Shown: positions 8,616 through 17,442, counted from the stretch's first letter. The stretch: 64,000 bases of DNA from Fusibacter sp. 3D3 (GCF_001748365.1 NZ_BDHH01000002.1:120840-184839); one strand, 5' to 3'. Notes: generated by a model not told the origin, from the letters alone. Made by a program: numbers and translations.

Positions 8616-8743
8616 TCGTGTAATTTAAACCCTATTTTTATATTACACGAAATTTAACAAAAACAAAAGAAATTCGTGTGATTTAACATTTTGTTTTAAA
8701 TCACACGAACACTCTTGTTATTGTCGTGTTATTACTTACGACA
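8616..8743. repeat. Cluster of three palindromes sharing a TCGTGTnATTTAA motif
   Basis: Upstream of the ATPase gene lie: (1) TCGTGTAAT ... ATTACACGA (8616-8650); (2) TTCGTGTGATTTAA ... TTTAAATCACACGAA (8673-8709), nearly perfect; (3) TGTCGT ... ACGACA (8722-8743). The half-site recurs five times in alternating orientation within 130 bp. It may be an operator array, RNA hairpins in the leader, or recognition sites for the ATPase/DUF4143 protein. Confidence 0.75.
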
Positions 8744-8810
8744 CTGATATTTATATTTCTGCATCACCACCCAAATTCTAGCAGTTTGCGGTCAAATCCT
8801 TAAAATTTTG

Positions 8811-9374
8811 TTACACAAGGGGGATGCTACCCCTATCAACAGTAGCTACTTGATATGAGTCATATATATTTTTTTCTGACGGTATCAATTCTACTTTAGG
8901 TACTAACGCTAGTACTTCACCATTAACATTATCTATTTGAAATCTTTTTGTTGCAATCATTGAGTCAGATACCAATAATAAGCTCAAATCATTTTTTCTA
9001 GCATTAAGGTTATTAATAACTATTTGATTCCCTTTTGTTACTTGAATGTTATTGGATGATTCCAGATGTAATTCGTTCTTTAAACTGGGTGGCTTCCCAT
9101 TTAAAGAGTACGGAGCCAATTGAAAATTAGAAAGTAAATACAATCGCAGCGTCTGATTAGTACTTGTATTATAGGCTATATCCAGATTGAAAGTAATACT
9201 GTTTTTATCAGTAACTAAATGAAGAAAATCGCTCTCATTTTGTTCATAGATGGACATGGCTACTTGTAAATGTCTATTTTGTGTATTTGTATTAATTGAG
9301 TAGACTCCAATAATAAAAACTATAGATAAGAAGAGTATTAGAATCCCTATACTTCTTTTTTTTGATCTTTTCAT
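8811..9374 (-). CDS. Membrane-anchored extracytoplasmic protein, unknown function
   Basis: A 187-residue protein with a basic N-terminus (MKRSKKRS), one hydrophobic segment (IGILILFLSIVFIIGVYSI) and a soluble domain of about 155 residues that should lie outside the membrane. The soluble part is rich in Asn/Ser and beta-type segments. It has no family motif I recognise. The start follows GGGAGC at good spacing. It is separated by about 30 nt from the gene upstream on the same strand. Part of it is duplicated as a remnant at 6.9-7.0 kb. Confidence 0.7.
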   Translation of the reverse strand: MKRSKKRSIGILILFLSIVFIIGVYSINTNTQNRHLQVAMSIYEQNESDFLHLVTDKNSITFNLDIAYNTSTNQTLRLYLLSNFQLAPYSLNGKPPSLKNELHLESSNNIQVTKGNQIVINNLNARKNDLSLLLVSDSMIATKRFQIDNVNGEVLALVPKVELIPSEKNIYDSYQVATVDRGSIPLV

Positions 9375-9405
9375 TAAATTTGCTCCCATTAATATAAACT
9401 ATAAA

Positions 9406-10101
9406 TTATTTTATATCCAAACCCAATGTATCAATTAGATATTCTAGACGATTTCGTAAGAAAGTTTCTGAAAGTGATGGAAAACATGTAAGCAGATATG
9501 CTAACGATCGCATAAAAGGTAAATTAATACGGTGCAATTCATTCATTATTGCTTTATCATAAAAATCGATACAAACAGAAGCAAGAACACCATCAACAAT
9601 CGTACGCAACTCAGCATTCTCTAAAATAAATTTATTCCAATTATTTTGACATTCTTGACGTTCATTAAAGGACAAAATATATTCATATTTTTTCAATGCT
9701 TTTAATTGCCTTATATTGAGATTATTGATATTCCGCACTGCATTTCTCTTGTATTTATCGATGCTCGCATTTATATCACAAATGCTTATTTTATGGTTAT
9801 CATATTTAGTCGCAATGAACGCTTTAAGACAAGCATCATCGGGATCATTAGTATTGATCCACAAACGTATATGTTTAACTTTTGTAACAGACCTTAAGAA
9901 AAAGTCCACTTTTTTTAATAAATCAGGATCAACAGAATGATCATATAAACTTTTTCGTGTTTCAACATCAAATGGATCTATAATATTTCCTAATGATAAA
10001 TTAAGATTTAGATTTGTACTAATCCCAAATCTATAAATTTTCTTAAGTGCTTCTAATACGCTTATACTTGAACATAAGTTAATAGAGTTAGCTATTTTCA
10101 T
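9406..10101 (-). CDS. Hypothetical cytosolic protein, possibly DUF1835-like
   Basis: A 231-residue soluble protein with no signal peptide. The segments LNLSLGNIIDPFD, FFLRSVTKVKHIRLWINTNDPDDACLKAF and NHKISICDIN recall the DUF1835 layout (a GPI-like loop, then I-x-L/I-W-x-x-x-D-x-x-D, then a beta strand), but this is a weak resemblance and function is unknown. The start is well supported by AAAAGGAGA. It sits upstream of the membrane-anchored gene in a two-gene unit that was once tandemly duplicated together with the ATPase gene. Confidence 0.65.
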   Translation of the reverse strand: MKIANSINLCSSISVLEALKKIYRFGISTNLNLNLSLGNIIDPFDVETRKSLYDHSVDPDLLKKVDFFLRSVTKVKHIRLWINTNDPDDACLKAFIATKYDNHKISICDINASIDKYKRNAVRNINNLNIRQLKALKKYEYILSFNERQECQNNWNKFILENAELRTIVDGVLASVCIDFYDKAIMNELHRINLPFMRSLAYLLTCFPSLSETFLRNRLEYLIDTLGLDIK

Positions 10102-10137
10102 ATACTCTCCTTTTCATCGTTTTATGCACTCTGTTTA

Positions 10138-10246
10138 TTTCAAAATCAAATCGATTTCTTTTTGATCCGAATCTCTATAGTAAAATAAAGGGGATCTCTT
10201 TCTGGCATTTAAGTAACTCTTCATAACTTCAGACACGACAAATGTT
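10138..10246 (-). pseudogene. Fragment of a second ATPase/DUF4143 gene
   Basis: About 105 bases match 7542-7650 inside the intact ATPase gene (the block encoding YYRDSDQKEIDLII and preceding residues) with a handful of substitutions. It is joined directly to the region upstream of the 231-residue gene after a deletion of about 200 bp relative to the left copy. This is the right-hand relic of the tandem duplication. Confidence 0.8.
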
Positions 10247-10375
10247 ATATTGATCGGAAAAAATTAAATGAACTATTTTATGATTACCCATGAAGTCTGC
10301 TTCATAACTGACATTTTGAGGATAATTCCATTCAAGGTGCCTTTTCTTCTTCTCAATTAGTACGAAAGCATCCAT

Positions 10376-10433
10376 GTAGCAATCTTTGTATCCATTTCTT
10401 TTACCAGTTTGACTGCTGCATCGATCTATTCAA
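10376..10433 (-). pseudogene. Fragment of a second RelE-type toxin gene
   Basis: Fifty-eight bases align with the 5' part of the toxin gene at 810-870. Translated in the matching frame they read E-stop-IDAAVKLVKEMDTKIATWMLSY, against EYTNAAVQQLKKMDKKIAAFMLSY in the intact toxin. The in-frame stop, missing start and loss of the C-terminal half show a dead copy. Immediately downstream an unrelated 48-codon frame (10229-10375) runs into the ATPase fragment; I recognise nothing in it. Confidence 0.7.
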
Positions 10434-10434
10434 A

Positions 10435-12213
10435 TTACCCAGCCACATACCACTGCGCTTGTGCGCTGTACATCTCACTGTAAAGCCCCTCTTTAGAAAT
10501 CAGCTCATCATGAGTTCCCACATCTGTGATACGCCCCTTGTCCATGACGATAATTCGATCTGCAATCTTAGCAGAACCTAGTCTATGCGTCACAATGACA
10601 GCCGTTTTATCTTGAGAGAGTTCTGCAAATTTCTTGTAAATGCGTGTTTCCTCTACAGGATCAATCGCCGCAGTGGGTTCATCAAGGACGATCATATTGT
10701 GGTTTTTATAAAAACCACGGCCTAAAGCGATGCGCTGCCACTGCCCACCAGACAGTTCCACACCCTCAAACTCACGAGATAACATGGTATCGATCCCTTT
10801 TGTAAAGCTGCGATGTGCCATAGTCAAATCCGCCTTTTGAATAGCCGCTTCTAGTTTCGCAGGATTTAATGCTTCTTGAGTATGACTGATAGAGATATTA
10901 TCCGATACCCTCATCTTATAACGTTGGTAATTCTGAAAAACAGCAGAGATGGCATTCGCCCCCCCGCCGGGTTTTATATCTGCTGTATTGTGTTCGCCAA
11001 AGAAGACCGCCCCCTCAGTTGGCAGATATAAATTCATGAGCAATTTGACCAAGGTGGATTTCCCAGCACCATTTTCGCCCACAATTGCAATGGTTTCGCC
11101 CTTTTTTATAGTCAAATTGATGTCTTTTAAAGCATTTTCAGCGCTATTTGGAAATGAAAAACAAACCGCTTTAAGGTGGATATCGTAATCTTCTTCTGGA
11201 ATTTCAATCCCCCCGCGTTCAGGTAATTCTAAAAATTTCAGAGTATTGTCAACCGCCGAATAAATATAAGCGACCTCTCCTAAGCTATAGCCTATATAAT
11301 CCATGTATGCAAACATCCGGTCCACAGAAGTAAAAACGGCTGCAAAGATCGCAATATTGATCACATGAATGCTCATATAGTAGTAAAGCTGACATAAAAT
11401 AAACACATACGCCATTAAAGTCAACGATCTCAGACCCAGCTCTAAAAACTGGCTTTTGACGCTTATTTTCCACTGCTCTTTTTTAAACAACAGCGTTGAT
11501 GTTTCATACAGTGCCCTAAAGAACCATACCGCACCTAGAAGTCTTGTCTCTTTTGTGTATTCTTTATCCACCAGACATTTTTCATAATAAGTCATCTCTC
11601 TTCGAATTGGTGCTACAGTGTCTTCTAAGGTGCTGTAGTAATCACCTCTCACTTTAATGCCAATGAGTGTTGGAATAATAACAAATACGATCCCCAAACA
11701 CAACATGGGATGTATTAAAAACAGATAAACGAGGAAAAAAAGAAAATAAGGCATATAAAAAGTGAAATTCGTCAGTAGAATCGTCATAAAACGGCCTGAT
11801 CTTTCAACACCTTCATAAGCTTTGTTAATGGTGTTCAGCATTTCAGAATTTTCAAAACAAATCGGATCGACTTTTGCTGCCTTTTTGTTGATTTCAATGC
11901 CTAAAAAACCACTAAGCGAAAGGCCCATATTTTCCATGAGCACATCGGATATGCCGTTCAGAATAAGCGTGAAAGCCATAAAAAGCCCTACGAAAAGTCC
12001 CCAGCTCACAGCTTTGCTCACCTCGCCTGTGGTTGAAGCCGCATTGACAGACTCAAAAAACTTCTGCGTAAACAAGGTATTTCCAGCTGTTGCAAGGCCA
12101 ACACTACCGCACATGCCCAGTGTAAAAAGCGTTGACAAACGCCTGTTTTTCATCAGAAGACTAAACAACTGCAGAACCCTATTTTTACTTTTTTGCGCTT
12201 TTATTTTACTCAC
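10435..12213 (-). CDS. ABC exporter half-transporter (subunit 2 of heterodimer)
   Basis: A 592-residue fusion of a six-helix membrane domain and a nucleotide-binding domain. Walker A GENGAGKST, signature LSGGQWQR, Walker B MIVLDEP, then D-loop and H-loop (VTHRLGSAK) are all present, so this ATPase site looks competent. I place the start at the GTG that overlaps the upstream stop as GTGA, with AAAGGAG 9 nt before it. The pairing with the preceding similar gene implies a heterodimeric exporter of drug, peptide or lipid type. The substrate is unknown; no peptidase domain or precursor peptide is visible nearby. Confidence 0.92.
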   Translation of the reverse strand: MSKIKAQKSKNRVLQLFSLLMKNRRLSTLFTLGMCGSVGLATAGNTLFTQKFFESVNAASTTGEVSKAVSWGLFVGLFMAFTLILNGISDVLMENMGLSLSGFLGIEINKKAAKVDPICFENSEMLNTINKAYEGVERSGRFMTILLTNFTFYMPYFLFFLVYLFLIHPMLCLGIVFVIIPTLIGIKVRGDYYSTLEDTVAPIRREMTYYEKCLVDKEYTKETRLLGAVWFFRALYETSTLLFKKEQWKISVKSQFLELGLRSLTLMAYVFILCQLYYYMSIHVINIAIFAAVFTSVDRMFAYMDYIGYSLGEVAYIYSAVDNTLKFLELPERGGIEIPEEDYDIHLKAVCFSFPNSAENALKDINLTIKKGETIAIVGENGAGKSTLVKLLMNLYLPTEGAVFFGEHNTADIKPGGGANAISAVFQNYQRYKMRVSDNISISHTQEALNPAKLEAAIQKADLTMAHRSFTKGIDTMLSREFEGVELSGGQWQRIALGRGFYKNHNMIVLDEPTAAIDPVEETRIYKKFAELSQDKTAVIVTHRLGSAKIADRIIVMDKGRITDVGTHDELISKEGLYSEMYSAQAQWYVAG

Positions 12214-14012
12214 TGATACCAACTCCTTTGACTTTCATACATCTGTGCGTAAGTGCCTTCAAGTGCCATCAACTCACTATGTGAACCCGCCTCAGCCACA
12301 CACCCATCATTTATGACGAAAATTTTGTTTGCAAGCTTTGTGGAACCCAAACGGTGGCTGATAAAAATACTGGTTTTGTCCTGACTGATTTCTTCGAATT
12401 GTTCATACAACTTACTCTCACTGATTGGATCAAGTGCTGCTGTAGGCTCATCTAATATGAGTACAGGTGCTGGATTGATCAGTGTTCTGGCGATGGCAAG
12501 CTTCTGCCATTGTCCACCAGAAAGATCCACACCATTATCCTGTATTTTTCCAAGTGGCGTTTTGAGTCCTTCTGGTAGAGCAGAAAGGTCATCATAAAGT
12601 CCCAACCGTTTAAGCAATGCATCCATTTGTGCCTTGGTTTCCTCTGTATCCATTTGATTGATATTGCCAATGGCTATATTTTCTGCCACAGAGATATAAT
12701 ATTTAGCAAAATCTTGATAAATGCCACAGAATATCGCCTTTAATTCACTTTGAGTATAAGTTCTAAGTTCCTTCTCATTGATCAAAATTTCACCTTCATA
12801 CTGATCATATAATCCTGTAATGAGTTTTGTAATGGTGGTTTTGCCCGAACCATTGACCCCAACAAAGGCATATTGAATACCACTTTCCATTTTAAAATTT
12901 GCATTTTTTAAAATAGGGGTATCTGTATTGGGATAAGTGAAGTTGACATTCTTAAACTCAAGAGAGCGAAAGCCAATCGGCTTTTTTTCGGGTGCATCTG
13001 TGGCACCAGCGGTCTCGCTCAGGGCCACAAATTCTGTTAAATCCTTAAAGTAACCCCCAAATTGTGCCAGTTGCGTCACTGCCTTTGTCATTTCTGACCC
13101 CACCATATTGATTAAATCATACATACTTGTGGCGAGTGCTATGAACATACCCACTGTAATAGAGCCATCTGCTGTTGGAAAAATAAGTGCCACAGTGATG
13201 AATGCAGATAAGATCGTCGTAACCACACTGCCGCCTCTGACACTGCGCATCAGTCTAATATTGGCCTTTAAGCGAATTTTACGCGCTTTCTCAAACTGAT
13301 CATACCAATCCTCATTCACATGATCCGAATAACCAAAAAGTGTTCTTTCATTTGCGGCTTCCCGATTAGAGAGCACTTCTGCAAGATATTGGTGTCGTCT
13401 ATCATATTGAGCGGCTTCTTTGCTCGACTTGTAGTTCTTATCGCCCCCTTTGAAAGAGACCAGAATCAGCGGAATGCACAATAAAAGTGTCAACAGCCCA
13501 ATCCACCACACCTGTGTAAAAACAAAGAATAAAACGCCAAAAATACGAATGCTGTAGACCATTAAATTGTAAACTCTTTGTATCATAAGGCTCACAGTTT
13601 CATCCACTTTCGTGCATACCCTTTTGATCAAATTCCATGTGTCCGCATTTTCAATATGGCTGTAATGGAGCCTAGAACGTTTATCCGTAAAGGCAATGCC
13701 CATTTTAGCACCTGCATTTACCTGTAATCTCTTCGAGAAAAAACTTCCCACGATAAAGGAGATGCGCCTCCAACCCACGCATAACACCAAAAGAAAAAAC
13801 CAAGGCAGTACTTCTTCAAATGCAGCTTCACCTTGGGTGGATGCTATGGCTAAATCAATAAGTTTGGCAATAACGGGAACCTGAACCACTGCCGATATAC
13901 CTGTTAAAGCTTTTTGAACGCCTAGGGCAATCGTGGCCGCAGGATCACACTGAAAGGGCAGTGCAATAAAGTCCCACCAGCGGTATTTTGTTTGTTTCAA
14001 TTTGATTTCCAA
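12210..14012 (-). CDS. ABC exporter half-transporter (subunit 1 of heterodimer)
   Basis: A 600-residue membrane-plus-ATPase protein: about six hydrophobic segments, then Walker A GVNGSGKTT, signature LSGGQWQK, Walker B VLILDEP and H-loop ISHRLGSTK. Translation starts at a TTG 7 nt after AGGAGGG; no ATG is available nearby. It overlaps the second subunit gene by 4 nt. Both subunits have the W in the signature (SGGQWQ), as seen in RiPP/lantibiotic-type and related exporters, but no precursor or maturase is visible, so the cargo remains open. Confidence 0.92.
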   Translation of the reverse strand: MEIKLKQTKYRWWDFIALPFQCDPAATIALGVQKALTGISAVVQVPVIAKLIDLAIASTQGEAAFEEVLPWFFLLVLCVGWRRISFIVGSFFSKRLQVNAGAKMGIAFTDKRSRLHYSHIENADTWNLIKRVCTKVDETVSLMIQRVYNLMVYSIRIFGVLFFVFTQVWWIGLLTLLLCIPLILVSFKGGDKNYKSSKEAAQYDRRHQYLAEVLSNREAANERTLFGYSDHVNEDWYDQFEKARKIRLKANIRLMRSVRGGSVVTTILSAFITVALIFPTADGSITVGMFIALATSMYDLINMVGSEMTKAVTQLAQFGGYFKDLTEFVALSETAGATDAPEKKPIGFRSLEFKNVNFTYPNTDTPILKNANFKMESGIQYAFVGVNGSGKTTITKLITGLYDQYEGEILINEKELRTYTQSELKAIFCGIYQDFAKYYISVAENIAIGNINQMDTEETKAQMDALLKRLGLYDDLSALPEGLKTPLGKIQDNGVDLSGGQWQKLAIARTLINPAPVLILDEPTAALDPISESKLYEQFEEISQDKTSIFISHRLGSTKLANKIFVINDGCVAEAGSHSELMALEGTYAQMYESQRSWYQ

Positions 14013-14052
14013 AGTTTATCCCTCCTAACACTTATGTACCAACAAACTCCAA

Positions 14053-14068
14053 ATGTTAACGTTAACAT
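14053..14068. promoter_or_regulatory. 16-bp perfect palindrome upstream of the ABC exporter
   Basis: ATGTTAACGTTAACAT is a perfect palindrome 41 nt upstream of the exporter start, in otherwise AT-rich DNA. The position suits an operator or activator site; no cognate regulator can be assigned. The rest of the 235-bp gap to the GntR gene shows no gene. Confidence 0.5.
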
Positions 14069-14247
14069 ATACCTCAAAAAAATAATCTCAACATTTTGAT
14101 ATTTTTAATATCTACACAACTGCATGTTGCAAAATGTCGAAATTACTTTCTAAGATATACAAAATAAGCCTTTTTATTATACCAGAACAAATGTACGGTT
14201 ACAATATTTTAAAGTGAGAAAAACTTTTTATAACTAAACTTTCCCCC

Positions 14248-14958
14248 TCATTTCCGAATCGCCCGGTAGCTAAACTTATAGCGATCTCCTCGATAAAACG
14301 CCTTCGTGTATTGAAGCGGAACACCATTATCGAGATATGTGGTGGATTTAATCAAAAGCAAAGGATCATTTTCCTTGATTTCAAGATATTCCGCTGTGTT
14401 TTCATAAGCCAATACGGCTTCAATGGTCTGATCTGAATACGCTATTTTGAGGCCTCTACTTTCAAGATCCACAAACATTGAACTGGCTAAATCGTCCTTT
14501 TTGAGCTCTGGTGTGAAATGATAAGGTCTTAAAACGATCTCATATCCCCAGGCTTCGTCATCTGCATAGCGAATACGCTCAATTTCATAGACGGGCTCGT
14601 TCACAGAAATACTCAATTTTTTAGCAATGCGTTCTGTCGCTTTTATCGTCCTCATGGAGAGCACTGCAGAACGCGGTTTCATACCACTGATCTCAATATC
14701 CTCCGTAAAACTCGTCAATCCCGATCGCCCTTTGATCATCTTCTGATCTGAAACATAAGTGCCACTGCCTTTTTGTCTATAGAGATACCCCTCACTGACG
14801 AGATTATTGATGGCCTGTCTCACAGTCATTCGAGTTACTTTGAACAACTCACAAAGTTTGCGTTCCGGATAGATGGTTTCATTATTTTTAAAAGTACCAT
14901 TTTTGATATTGATCTTTATATAGTCTTCAATAAGGACATATTTCGGTACGGATGCCAT
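14248..14958 (-). CDS. GntR/HutC-family regulator (NagR/YvoA type) of the muropeptide operon
   Basis: A 236-residue protein with an N-terminal winged HTH (KLCELFKVTRMTVRQAINNLVSEGYLYRQKGSGTYV) and a C-terminal UTRA effector domain (SGLTSFTEDIEISG, YEIERIRYADDEAWGYE, PLQYTKAFYRGDRYKF). NagR/DasR/YvoA relatives bind phosphorylated amino sugars such as GlcNAc-6-P. It is the last gene of the cell-wall salvage cluster, preceded by GGGGGA. A DasR/NagR-like site lies over the operon promoter at 29.5 kb, so it very likely controls the whole unit and is itself included in it. Confidence 0.9.
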   Translation of the reverse strand: MASVPKYVLIEDYIKINIKNGTFKNNETIYPERKLCELFKVTRMTVRQAINNLVSEGYLYRQKGSGTYVSDQKMIKGRSGLTSFTEDIEISGMKPRSAVLSMRTIKATERIAKKLSISVNEPVYEIERIRYADDEAWGYEIVLRPYHFTPELKKDDLASSMFVDLESRGLKIAYSDQTIEAVLAYENTAEYLEIKENDPLLLIKSTTYLDNGVPLQYTKAFYRGDRYKFSYRAIRK

Positions 14959-14992
14959 TTTAATCCCCCAATTTCTTTCGCTTTTTATCTAG

Positions 14993-15024
14993 GGTTAGAG
15001 CCCGTTCGCACGAACACTCTAACC
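14993..15024. repeat. Nested inverted repeat upstream of the GntR gene
   Basis: GGTTAGAG and CTCTAACC enclose a second repeat GTTCG/CGAAC, forming a long imperfect hairpin between the small membrane gene and the regulator. There is no T-run, so it is not a standard terminator. An RNA-processing signal or an operator is possible. Confidence 0.55.
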
Positions 15025-15040
15025 TTTATTGATTTTCAGT

Positions 15041-15328
15041 CTATAAGTAAACGCCTTTACCCCATAAAAAAGCAATCAAAGTGAACACAAGACTTATTTT
15101 AACAGTTCTAAAAACGGCTTGTTTTGAGAAGGCTTCTTTTAACTCAACTTTAGAGATGATAAAGCTTACCCAAATACTACATAGAATACCATTTGAGACG
15201 ACGCTGGTCAAGATCGGATTTAAGGCATACGCCGAAGTCAAAAGAGAAGCGATGGCATTGATCACTGAAAATCCAAGGATCATCAATATAGCACCTTTAT
15301 AAGAAAATTTAAAGGGTTGTGCTGACAT
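15041..15328 (-). CDS. Small membrane protein of the muropeptide operon
   Basis: Ninety-five residues with about three hydrophobic segments (GAILMILGFSVINAIASLL, LTSVVSNGILCSIWVSFII and SLVFTLIAFLWGKGVYL). I do not recognise the family. It overlaps anmK by 20 nt and has GGAGG inside the anmK end, so it is coupled to anmK. Its place in a dedicated cell-wall recycling unit suggests an accessory membrane role. Confidence 0.7.
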   Translation of the reverse strand: MSAQPFKFSYKGAILMILGFSVINAIASLLTSAYALNPILTSVVSNGILCSIWVSFIISKVELKEAFSKQAVFRTVKISLVFTLIAFLWGKGVYL

Positions 15329-16469
15329 TTAAGCCTCCTTCTGTGACGCTTCCAAGGACTACATAAGCATCCGCGCCAGTGGCGCTTTTCACATTGGCAG
15401 GATGTCCATGAAGTCTCTCATTGCCTAAGATGGCAAAGGCCAAAGCCTCCTTTGCAAAAGAGGATGAGCCATGTGCTTCAAGCGTGGTCACTGACGTATC
15501 TGGTAATGCTACACTCAAATATTTAAGCAGCGTTTTATTGTAAGCCCCACCACCGCAAACGATTACTTCATCCACATTATAGGGCAAATCTGAGTACGCC
15601 ATTGCCATAGAATACGCTGTAAAAGCAGTCGCTGTGGCGATCAAATCATCAGGCTCTATTTTCAATATTTTAGATTCTTCTATAATGCGCGCGACAAAAT
15701 CAGCCCCAAACAGTTCTCTACCGGTGGATTTTGGTCCCTTAATTTTAAAAAACGGCATCGCGAGCCATGCCTCCAATAAACTTTGATTCACCCTGCCATC
15801 ACCAGCGTGGGCACCTTCTCGGTCATAAGCTTCGCCATAAAAATGCACACAAAGAGCATCGATAATCATATTTCCAGGCCCTGTATCGAATGCCAATAGG
15901 TCCTCTAATGAACCCGCCTTTTTTAAAATAGTGGTATTGGCAATCCCGCCAACATTATGTAGCGCTACTGTTTTTTCAGCATTTCTAAAAAGGAGTGCGT
16001 CCACATAAGGCACTAACGGCGCCCCTTCACCACCTGCCGCCATATCCATCCCCCTAAAGCCCGAAACCACTTTAGTCTTACATCTATAGGCAATTATACT
16101 GGGCTCTCCAAGTTGAAGCGTGGAAGCAAAATAAGGCAGTTCCGCCTTAGGCAAATGATAAAGGGTCTGACCATGAGAGGCTATATAATCCAGTTCACTG
16201 GTGTCTATGTGATTTTTTTTACAAATATTTTGAACTGCCGCGGCAAAGACGTGGCCCAGCTCAAAGTTCAAACTGCAAATCGCTTTTATATTAGAAGTTT
16301 CAATCGCCATGTTTTCGATAATTTTTGCCTTTAGAGAAGCTTCCAGATCATAGCATTCAAAATCAATGACTTTAAATTTTGTAGTTTCACCACTGCCCTC
16401 AATCTCTATTAAAATGGTATCTACACCATCTAAACTGGTGCCACTCATCAGTCCAACTGCAAGTTTCAT
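15309..16469 (-). CDS. anmK: Anhydro-N-acetylmuramic acid kinase
   Basis: A 386-residue protein with the family signatures GLMSGTSLDGVD at the N-terminus, HNVGGIANTT, FDTGPGNMIID and VCGGGAYN. AnmK cleaves the 1,6-anhydro ring and phosphorylates to give MurNAc-6-P, the substrate of MurQ encoded in the same operon. The ATG 8 nt after AGGAGG was chosen over an upstream GTG. Anhydro-MurNAc is produced by lytic transglycosylases, so its presence beside MupG and a PTS means that both anhydro and reducing-end muropeptides can be salvaged. Confidence 0.95.
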   Translation of the reverse strand: MKLAVGLMSGTSLDGVDTILIEIEGSGETTKFKVIDFECYDLEASLKAKIIENMAIETSNIKAICSLNFELGHVFAAAVQNICKKNHIDTSELDYIASHGQTLYHLPKAELPYFASTLQLGEPSIIAYRCKTKVVSGFRGMDMAAGGEGAPLVPYVDALLFRNAEKTVALHNVGGIANTTILKKAGSLEDLLAFDTGPGNMIIDALCVHFYGEAYDREGAHAGDGRVNQSLLEAWLAMPFFKIKGPKSTGRELFGADFVARIIEESKILKIEPDDLIATATAFTAYSMAMAYSDLPYNVDEVIVCGGGAYNKTLLKYLSVALPDTSVTTLEAHGSSSFAKEALAFAILGNERLHGHPANVKSATGADAYVVLGSVTEGGLNVSTTL

Positions 16470-16481
16470 AGGGTTCACCTC

Positions 16482-17420
16482 CTAAATGCGCCATATATAT
16501 TCATTGTAAAGATGTAAGCCACCTTCACAAGCATCTACTTCTGGGCAAATCATATTCAATTCAGCGTCCAACCCGATCAAGGTTTGAATACGGGCTTCAA
16601 TACGCTTAAAATACAGACTATTATTTTGGACCATCCCGCCAATGAGACTCAATTGGACCTTGTCTGCTTTAAAGACATTTCCACTAACACCAGTCCCTGT
16701 AGAATAGACTCTTCTTAATAGGGTCATCACTAAAGTAGAAAATGCCTCAATTTGATTTTCTATTATAGGTGTGAGCGCCTCATCTGCTTCCCACTCAAAC
16801 ACCTTTTTAGACAGTGAAGCCAATTTTGTTTTAGGAGACCTATATACAATTGCTTTGATATCCTCCAAAGTTTCAAGTCCAAAGTACTCAACGATCCTAT
16901 CCGAAAGTGTATAATCACCCTTATAGGCTCTGTGAATGGCTTCCTTGACAGTTTCCACCGCAAGCACATAGCCAGAACCTTCATCCCCTAGAATATGACC
17001 ATAGCCCCCTAGTCGTAACCACTCATCCTCTACACGTGTCAAAAGTGCTGATCCAGTCCCCAAGAGACCTAAAACACCATCTCGACCCCTAAATACTGCA
17101 TAATAACTTAAGGTTAAGTCATCCACAAGGATAATCTGAACTGCCTTTAAAAAAGACCTTATCTGAAGTTGAATCCTATTTTCTAGTAAAGTATGAACAC
17201 TTGGATGTGCGCTGCCCGCTATGCCCAAAATGACAGCTTCTGGAGGGCTTTCACTTGTCAACTGTTTTAACACCTTGACGATGTGATCCACACTGAGCTC
17301 TAAATCCACCATTGGGTTTGAAAAACCTTCAATAGATTCCCTAATCATGCGCCCAGAAAGGTTATAAGAACGCCCCTTTGTCTTACTGCCACCACCATCC
17401 ACTACAATAATATATGCCAT
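16482..17420 (-). CDS. BadF/BadG-type amino-sugar kinase (MurK/NagK-like)
   Basis: A 312-residue ASKHA-fold kinase: phosphate-1 motif VDGGGSKTKG at the N-terminus, GLLGTGSALL (phosphate-2), GGYGHILGDEGSGY and a C-terminal LIGGMVQNN. Clostridial relatives phosphorylate GlcNAc and MurNAc (MurK). Here it lies between mupG and anmK, so it probably salvages free MurNAc or GlcNAc released by MupG or taken up directly. It has an AAGGAG RBS. A stem-loop covers the short gap after mupG. Confidence 0.88.
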   Translation of the reverse strand: MAYIIVVDGGGSKTKGRSYNLSGRMIRESIEGFSNPMVDLELSVDHIVKVLKQLTSESPPEAVILGIAGSAHPSVHTLLENRIQLQIRSFLKAVQIILVDDLTLSYYAVFRGRDGVLGLLGTGSALLTRVEDEWLRLGGYGHILGDEGSGYVLAVETVKEAIHRAYKGDYTLSDRIVEYFGLETLEDIKAIVYRSPKTKLASLSKKVFEWEADEALTPIIENQIEAFSTLVMTLLRRVYSTGTGVSGNVFKADKVQLSLIGGMVQNNSLYFKRIEARIQTLIGLDAELNMICPEVDACEGGLHLYNEYIWRI

Positions 17421-17442
17421 GTTTGATTCTCCTTAAAAAATG

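Noticed and set aside
10229-10375. 48-codon minus-strand frame between the toxin and ATPase fragments
   Set aside because: Starts inside the toxin remnant and ends in the ATPase remnant; no RBS and no recognised family, so treated as part of the scar.
11822-12316. 164-codon plus-strand frame across the two ABC exporter genes
   Set aside because: Antisense to well-supported coding sequence with Walker and signature motifs.
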